From: Okapia johnstoni
Lineage: Eukaryota; Chordata; Mammalia; Artiodactyla; Giraffidae
DNA: 64,000 nt
Reading direction: 5' to 3'
Assembly: GCA_024291935.2 (NCBI GenBank)
Contig: CM044313.1
Coordinates: 81,653,001 to 81,717,000, forward strand
Each line of letters opens with the position of its first letter. Position 1 is the first letter of the stretch. Under the pieces are notes generated by a model that saw only the letters and a program-made list of their open reading frames with translations, was not told the DNA's origin and made no database searches. A program made the translations under genes and the position numbers. This document shows positions 56,703 through 64,000 of this stretch, one piece after another.

Positions 56703-58615
56703 TTGAGGCCACAATAATGTCAAGAAGGCTATTTATATAACCCCATCTGTATAAAGCGAGATTAGATCTTTGTGACACTTGTTAACCTTGTTGCTGATCT
56801 TTAACTCTTGATGTGGGCTTAATCTCTGCTTATCTAAAGATAGCAAGTTATGAGAAGCTTGTAGATTCAGACCAAGACCAACTCATAAAATCTACATCAT
56901 TTGGATAAAGGCTTGGCAGAAAAGTCCCTCTGGAACATCTATTTGAAGTAATTTTCTTTGGAAAATAATAATATAAACAATGTTAAAAGAAAATTATTTG
57001 AAATATTCAAGGCAACATATTTTGAAATATCTTAGGCTCCTCAAGGAACAACATAAATGATAATATACAATCATGAGATCTGTTTCATAAACCAGATCCA
57101 CAAAATATTTCTATCAGGAAATTCTTCCTGATAGACTCAACTCTCTTCCTATTTTTTACCTTATTAAGATTGCAGAGGCCACCCATCCCCAAGTTATTTT
57201 TTTCATACCCAACCTGAGGTTTTTTTCAATACAAATTTAAATTCACTCTCTTACTACTTCTACTTTTCTCTTTGTCTGAGGGGAGTGATTTTATAATGAC
57301 CATTGCAGATTTTTAAATATTTTAAGACCTACCATCTTAGATATATGTGTCATAGAAAACTCGTATTATCAAAATTTTAGGTAGAGCATTTATAAAATTG
57401 CTGAATAAATTAATAGTGACTTTGATTCTACACTGTAGAAGCTTATCTAAATGACTTCATATTTAGGAATTTTGTGTTATTAAAGTCTTGAGAAATTGAT
57501 GTACCAAATTTATGTACCAAATTTATTGGTAGTGCTGAATTTGAATGCTTGTGAATAAATAAATCTCTTTTACAAATACGAATTTCAGATGTCTCTAGAA
57601 AAAGAAATATGTATGCATAATTTTAAATATACATACATACGTATAGCTACATATATAGCTTTATAAGTTTGGACCAGGTACAGAGAAAGCACTAAAATAT
57701 TTCCATAATATCTCTGCTATTTAAAATAATATTTCCACCATATTGACATCTATGCAGCTAGTGCTCCACTGTCAGAACAAGTGAGCATGCTCTGTGAGCC
57801 TTGGCATGCAGAATGCTATGGACACTTCTGGAAAACCACCTGGCCCACCACTCGCAAAACAACTCATAGGTTAGCAATAGCAGGAATCCCCTACTACTCT
57901 CAGTGCAAAGGAAAGAAGTGAATCTAGGACCACCCATTAGAAGAAAGAACACCCTGGTTTCTCCTTCTTCCTTTCTCCCCGTTTCCCATCATAGCCTGAC
58001 ATTAACCAAACAGTAGGAGGCTAATTTCCATGGAAGCCTGAAAAAACACAGCTTGCTAGAGTGCCCTCTCCCTTCCACTTATCCCCCAGTTCCAGGAGAG
58101 CAGAGAAAGGGCAAGCAGAGGATCAGCACAATGGCCAAAAAGCTTTGAGACATGCTAGGTTAAACAATCAATTTCTTAACTGTGCGATTTCTCATATAAC
58201 TGTGATTCTGCACAGAAGGGATATAGTATGTGGTTGAAAATGGAACTCTTATGCCAGAGTATTGCACAGAACAAGAACTATCCTTTGAGAAACTCTATCT
58301 TCATCTGGACTAACCCAGGAGAACAGCACTGATCTTATGGAAATTGCTCTGCATTGGCTGCGAGAGTAAATGGTCTCCTAATAGACACCGTCTACTCTCT
58401 TCTTGAGAACAGTGAAGAAAATTTGAAGTATCAAAGTAGATAAGAAAAGAGGTAGATAAGAGTATCCATGCGGGTTTTCTCTGCTTCCCATAGGGGCCGT
58501 TCTAGAATTTACTTTTTTCTTAGTAATCCTTGCACCCAAGACCCTGGCATTCTATACTTTGAAGTCTCAAACTGGAGATTAAACTGTCAAAAAAAAAAAA
58601 AAATGACTGCTCAAT
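56703..58615. other. Unassigned non-coding stretch
   Basis: About 1.9 kb, AT-rich. A 13-bp tandem (tgtaccaaattta) at about 57510-57536 and an A-run at 58589-58603 are the only structures seen. Confidence 0.5.
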
Positions 58616-58618
58616 GTT

Positions 58619-58752
58619 ATGTGCCAGCCTGGGTGGGAGCGAGTCTAGGGGAAAATGGATACATGTATGTGTATGGCTGAATCTCTTTGCTATCCAGCTG
58701 AAACTTTCATAGCATTGCTAATCGGCCATACTCCGATACAAAATGGAAAGTT
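58619..58752 (+). mobile_element. Ruminant L1 3' end
   Basis: L1 3' terminus with gcctgggtgggagcgagtct, ggatacatgtatgtgtatgg, gctaatcggccatactccga and cgatacaaaatggaaagttt. It is very strongly 5'-truncated and belongs to a different L1 subfamily from the tail at 10613. Confidence 0.8.
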
Positions 58753-59364
58753 TAACAAGAAGGAAAAAGACAAAAAATAATCAAAAAAACCAACACTCTT
58801 CAAGGACACCATTTGGAGGAAATCTTGCTTCTTAGCTCTTACATTTGTTTTAGGCTGATATAATGCAAGGTGATTTACCAAGACTGGTCCATCCGCCAGG
58901 CATTCAAAAGGCTGGCAAAGGCCAGACATTCTCAAGTGGTAGAAGAGGCAATGAAAATAAAAGAGCATGCAAAGCATGATGTTTTTATGCATGCTTCTCT
59001 TACCGTAGACACTTAAGAAAACAAGAACAAAAATAAAAAGTAATTACTGAAAGCTATCACAGCATGATTTGCTGAGTCACTGAATTAAGTTTTTGTAAAT
59101 AGACCTGTTTATTTCTAGAGGACTGTTGATTTTTAATAGAGATGTTACTATTTGAATCCAAGTGGGGTTTTTTGGTCCACTTATATATCCAATGCTAAGG
59201 CTATGTCAAGTAGCAGTTAGCTGTGTATCTGACACAAAGAAATAATAAGAAAAAAGACAAAGTTTAGGGGCACTATGAGCTTTATCAGAGCTCCTTAGTT
59301 GAAGAATTCTTGTGCTAAATATATTTCAAAAGACCTTTAAACTTGGGATCAAAAAAGATTTCAT
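58753..59364. other. Unassigned non-coding stretch
   Basis: No gene or repeat recognised. Confidence 0.45.
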
Positions 59365-59535
59365 CCTGGCCCCCCTACTTAGTAGTTGTGTGAGCTGGTC
59401 TGGTCACTTATTGTTTCCAATTTCCTCATCTGGAAAATGAGATTGAAAGAAAATGCATGTCCTATATCCTTAGGTCATCATTGAGAGACAAATGAGATCA
59501 TGTCTGGGAAAACACTTCTAAATTATCAACTGCTT
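59365..59535 (+). mobile_element. MIR SINE
   Basis: MIR order: acttagtagttgtgtgagct, aatttcctcatctggaaaat, agacaaatgagatcatgtct. No coding capacity. Confidence 0.7.
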
Positions 59536-62500
59536 CTCTGTGAAAGAGGATGGCTGAACAAGGATGTACACTTTATTTGGAATTAACGCAGAAGTCTTAA
59601 CATGCTAAAATATCTGAAAAATGAAATCAGCCTTCTTTCTTTCCTGTCCTCAGAGACTTAAGTTTTCCACAAGCAACTCATAAAATTAGTGCCCCACTGG
59701 AAATGTAATCTAATTTGAGTAGTATCAGCACTGAGAAACTCCTTGGAGGCCAAGGGTGTTTCCTCTTTGACACTGCTGTGAACAGCACTCATGTGGTCCT
59801 GAAAATTACTGCAATATCTCACATCTCTAAACTGCAGGTTTTCTCTTCTGATTTACCTAGATATTACCTTCCCCATATCTCTGCTTATGAATTATTCTCT
59901 TCTGCCCAAGCCATATTCTTGGCAGCAGACATCAAGCTAACCTTCAAGTGCAATGTTCCAAGCCCTCTGAGTACTAGCATTTCAATAAACAGAGCTACTT
60001 TAGTCAGTCAAATGACAGTAGGTCACACCATAAACAAGTAATTTTTCTAGAAGATCTGAATCCTACAATAGCATCAGAATTGACTTCAGAAATCATCTTC
60101 CCAAATGGTTTATAAATTTTTTTTACTAAGACATTCCTTTTATAAAATGAAATCACGGATAGAGCACCATATAAAATAGATATAATAGTAAATATGTAAA
60201 ATAGTATATGTAAATAGTATAATAGTAAAATATGCTTTGGCTGAAGAGGGAGATAGAACCCTAACATGTTACTCAGTCTTTTTGTTTCTTTGCATATGCT
60301 AAGGTTCCACTTAACCATTTTAAAACGATAGTCCAGTCCTCTCTTCCCTCCAGAGTTTCATTCCTTCCTACAACTACCACCAATGATTTATTCAACATTG
60401 CATCACTTTCAGTGGTCTGTCCTCCCAAGGAAGGCTCTCTTATTTTTGGACAGCTTTACTTATTTGTTTAGAAAATTCATTCTCAAGTTTTGTTGGTTTC
60501 CTTATAACTTCTCTATTTATTGAACCTAGGACAAAACTAGATTGCATTCTATCCAATGTATTTGAGTCAATGATCATATTCCTTCAAAAAAAAATTTTTA
60601 CAAGCCAAACATCTCTGATTTTTTTAATTTCTCATAATGTGAGAATGCGTGATACTAATATTTTTATTCAAATTGCTTTTCTTTGGATTAACTTCAGGTT
60701 GTCAATGTCAGTTTTAATTTGTATGCTCAGAACTATGAACAATAATTTCTATCTTGATTGCAACCATCAACTCTTTCATTTGAAACATTCTATTTCTGTT
60801 AATGTGGCCTATAATTGCAATTGATTTGGAGGAGATTCATGGAGCTTAGTCAACAAACACAGATATTCTTTAATATGCTACTATAGAGCAACATCTCTCA
60901 TATTTTAAACTTGTAAAAATGTTTTTATGGCTTCATGTGGTTAGTTTCCTTTGCTGTGGCTCCTGAAGTCAGTTGCACAATTTTGTTAAAAGATTTCCAG
61001 GTTTTTGTAATTTACAAAATCTACCTCGTTTGATTCAGTAAATCGATGACTATTTATTCACATTTTATAACACAGACACCATCTTCTTAGTAATGACCTG
61101 TAGGTCTTTGTCGATATAAATTTTGTTGCAAAAAAAATGGATTATTGCAGATCCAAACTATATAATCATGGATACCCATTTATATCTGACATAAAGAACT
61201 TTCCTACCATAGAATTTTTGAGGTTTGGAGAGGGGTGACTATAAGCCTGAAAGGATAATAAACCTGCTAAGCTGATTTGGTTATACTCCCATGGTTGTAT
61301 GAGTCTGTAATTTCAAAAGTCTATTACCTCCAAACCAGGCATTTTATCTACTGTTAAATACATGAATTTTTAAACACCAGAAGATTGGTCTGAATTTTTA
61401 TTCTTCCCTAGGAATTTCCTCAACTGTGTGGGTTTCAACCAGATACTTTGCTTTCCTTGAAAATACTTTCATGTGGCTTTATAATATTTATTCAACATTA
61501 TCTTACATTAGTTCTCTATTTTTAATTGTTGCTAACTATTTCAGTATGTAGCTATTACATGGTGCAGAACTGAATTGTCTATGTTAATGTCTAAAGAGAC
61601 CATGACCCATTTTATTTACTGCGTGGTCAGCCCTGGTATTCATGGCAGATTTTCTGGATATTTCTGATGCAGTCTTTAAGTACATGTAATTCTGAAAACA
61701 CATTCCCATTCAGTAAGACTTATACAGGATGGTAAGCCCAACATGGCAAAATGTTTCTAAAAAATTCCATAAACATTAAGCATATTTATGTCATAGCATT
61801 AAGTTTGGTCAATTTGAAACTTACTGTATTGTAGTATAAGAGGCATTTTGTTTGCTTGTGTTTACTTTCCCAGGACTAAATGCATTTTGGTTAACCACAG
61901 TGGCAAACTTAGTCAAGACATTTCTGTCAACAAATCCTACTGCTTAACAAAGTCACATTTTTAGTTTCTAGGACAGCAGACTGGATTCTAAGTAATAAGG
62001 TGTTTATAAGGTGTGCTGTAAATCTGGGACTATAAACATGTCTACTCTCTGTTAAACCTGCTGCTGTGCATGAGGTACAATAAGCTCCCTTTTCAATTTT
62101 ATGGTGGCCAGTATGTTGGCTTGCCAATCTTGATTGCTGTTGATTCTACAGTTCCCAAGTCTCCTGCCAAGCTCTTGACCCAAGTCACGCTCTCTGGTGA
62201 TGTCATATGCAGCTAAGAATTTGCTCATTCACTCTACCTTCAGGGATGCCCCAGGAGTCACATACTTTCCCTATTAGTCACACACTAGTTGGAGAATAAC
62301 ATCTTGAAAAAAACTAGGGCCTCTCTTTCCCCTAATTTCAAATGTCTACATTTTTAGGTCTTTCATAATGAGCTTATAGATACAGTAAGATGAATGATAC
62401 CTTTATAGAAATTTTTTTTCACATGGCTTTTTCTCAAAAGTTAACAGCATTAATTTTTTTACAAACAAAATTTTCTCTGCATTCATAAGCAAATCTATTT

Positions 62501-62561
62501 CATTTCAACACATATTTATAAAACACAGAACCTGGTATTTGAGTTTACTGCCATGGTTACT
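59536..62561. other. Unassigned non-coding stretch
   Basis: About 3 kb, AT-rich. A plus-strand frame of 108 codons (59715-60041) and a minus-strand frame of 104 codons (60004-60318) have no motif I recognise. A degenerate (AATAGTA)-like patch lies at about 60175-60235. Parts may be old repeats too diverged to name. Confidence 0.5.
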
Positions 62562-64000
62562 CAATATGTCAGCAAATTTGGAAAACTCAGCTGTGGCCAC
62601 AGGACTGGAAACAGTCAGTTTTCATTCCAATCCCAAAGAAGGGCAATACCAAAGAGTGTTCAAGCTACCATACAATTGTGCTCATTTCACATGCTAGCAA
62701 AATTATGCTTAAAATCCCTCAAGCGAGGCTTCAGCACTACGTGAACCAAGAACTTTCAGATGTACAAGCTGGGTTTAGAAAATGCAGAGGAACCAGATAT
62801 CAAATTGCCAACACACTCGTTGGATCACAGAGAAAGCAAGGGGATTCTAAAAAAAACCATCTACTTCTGCTTCATTGACTATGATAAAGCCTTTGACTGT
62901 ATGGATCACAACAAAATGTGGAAAATTCTTAAAGAAATAGGAGTACCAGACCATCTTGCCTGTCTCTTAAGAAACCTGTATGTGGGTCAAGAAGCAACAG
63001 TTAGAATCAGACATGGAACAACTGACTGGTTCAAAATTAGGAAAGAAGTATGACAAGGCTGTATGTCACCCTGGTAATTTAACTTCTATGCAGAGTACAT
63101 CATTCAAAATGTCAGGCTGGGTAACTCACAAGCTAGAATCAGGATTGCTGGGAGAAATATCAGCAACCTCAGACTGGCAAATGATACCGCTCTAATGGCA
63201 CAAAATGAAGAGGAGGTAAAGAGCCTCTTGATGAAGGTGAAAGAGGAAAGTGAAAAAGCTGGCTCGAAACTCAGCATTAAAAAAACTAACATCATGACAT
63301 CCAGTCCCATCACTTCATGGCAAATAGAAGGGGGAAAAAGTGGAAGCAGTGACATATTTTCTTTTCTTGGGCTCCAAAATCATTGCAGACAGTGACTGCA
63401 GCCATGAAATTTAAATATGCTTGCTCCTTGAAAGGAAAGTTATGACAAACCTAGACAGCATATTAAAAAGCAGAGTCATCACTTTGCTGACAAAATCCAT
63501 ATAGTCAGTGCTATGGTTTTTCCAGTAGTCATGTATGGATGTGAGAGTTGGACCATATAGATGGTTGAGTGCTGAAGAACTGGTGCTTTTGAATTGTAGT
63601 CTAGAGAAGATTATTGAGAGCCCCTTGGACAATAAGGAGATCAAATCAGTCAGAAGACTATTGAGAGCCCCTTGGACAACAAGGAGATCAAATCAGTCAA
63701 TTCTAAAGGAAATCAACTCTAAATACTCATTGGAAGGACTGATATTGAAGCTGAAGCTCCAATACTTTGGCCACCTGGTGCAAAGAGCCAGCTCGCTGAA
63801 AAAGACCCGGATACTAGGAAAAACAGAAGGCAAAAGAATGAAGCAGCAGAGGAAGAAATGGTTAGATAGTATCATCAACTCAATGGACATGAATTTGTGC
63901 AAACTCCAGGAGATAGTGGAGGACAGAAGAACCTGGCATGCTGTATTCCACAGGGTCTCAAAGAGTTGGATATGACTTAGGGGCTGAACAACAACAACAA
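62562..64000 (+). mobile_element. BovB LINE, 5'-truncated, older copy, reaching the window edge
   Basis: Plus-strand copy beginning in the early RT (caatatgtcagcaaatttgg) and ending in an AAC tail at 63983-64000, where the window stops. Readable RT parts are FIDYDKAFDCMDHNK (motif A, Ala to Asp), a TGA in place of the Arg codon of motif B (near 63051) and motif C as LAND rather than YADD (about 63176-63187), i.e. the first catalytic Asp is Asn. A 47-bp tandem duplication at 63606-63699 shifts the C-terminal frame. Confidence 0.94.
63606..63699 (+). repeat. 47-bp tandem duplication inside BovB
   Basis: Copies at 63606-63652 and 63653-63699 begin gaagattattgagag and gaagactattgagag and differ at two positions (both T to C). 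47 is not a multiple of three, so it breaks the frame. Confidence 0.96.

Noticed and set aside
59715..60041. 108-codon plus-strand open frame
   Set aside because: No motif, no splice or promoter context that I can support; frames of this length occur by chance in 64 kb.

Overview
The window is mammalian, from a ruminant (Pecora), and reads as intergenic or intronic DNA. The evidence is the repeat content. At least ten copies or fragments of the BovB (RTE-clade) LINE are present, together with more than a dozen Bov-tA SINEs (tRNA-derived head joined to a BovB-derived body), five Bov-A2 elements (two BovA monomers with a CAG-rich tail) and L1 3' ends of the ruminant type. Older mammal-wide repeats (L2, MIR, hAT-Charlie MITEs) lie between them. 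I cannot tell cattle from sheep, goat or deer. I see no functional protein-coding gene, no functional RNA gene, no operon and no CRISPR array. Every long reading frame I can identify belongs to a decayed retrotransposon.

Layout. 1-13 kb: a BovB 3' end at the left edge, an L2 and an L1 fragment, a 2.1 kb BovB (2493-4633) whose reverse transcriptase frame carries a 36-bp piece of U2 snRNA, several Bov-tA copies, a minus-strand BovB split by a Bov-tA (9132-10588), an L1-tail/Bov-tA composite, and two L2 copies head to tail. 13-27 kb: mostly unassigned sequence with scattered SINEs, a MER20-like MITE, a short minus-strand BovB (18909-19811), MIR and L2. 27.2-32.1 kb: a minus-strand L1 interrupted by two Bov-A2, an unidentified 280-bp polyadenylated insertion and a 5'-inverted BovB. 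33-39.7 kb: two more BovB pieces and an L2 split by a Bov-tA and a Bov-A2. 39.8-48 kb: a full-length BovB (39831-43059, 14-bp target duplication) and a second nearly complete BovB (45072-47999). 48-52.1 kb: an older minus-strand L1 with an internal deletion, a Bov-tA and a CHR-type SINE. 52-64 kb: a MER5-like MITE, a solo retroviral LTR (54267-54771), MIRs, one Bov-tA, an L1 tail, then a BovB that runs to the right edge.

How the parts relate. BovB elements encode an APE-type endonuclease and a reverse transcriptase that act in target-primed reverse transcription. Bov-tA and Bov-A2 share BovB's 3' sequence, which is thought to let them borrow that machinery. Every BovB copy here is broken by stops, frameshifts or loss of catalytic residues, so none looks autonomous. 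Insertion order can be read from the nesting: L2/MIR are oldest, then L1, then BovB, with Bov-tA and Bov-A2 usually youngest. Family names come from recognising consensus-like sequence by eye; no database search was run.
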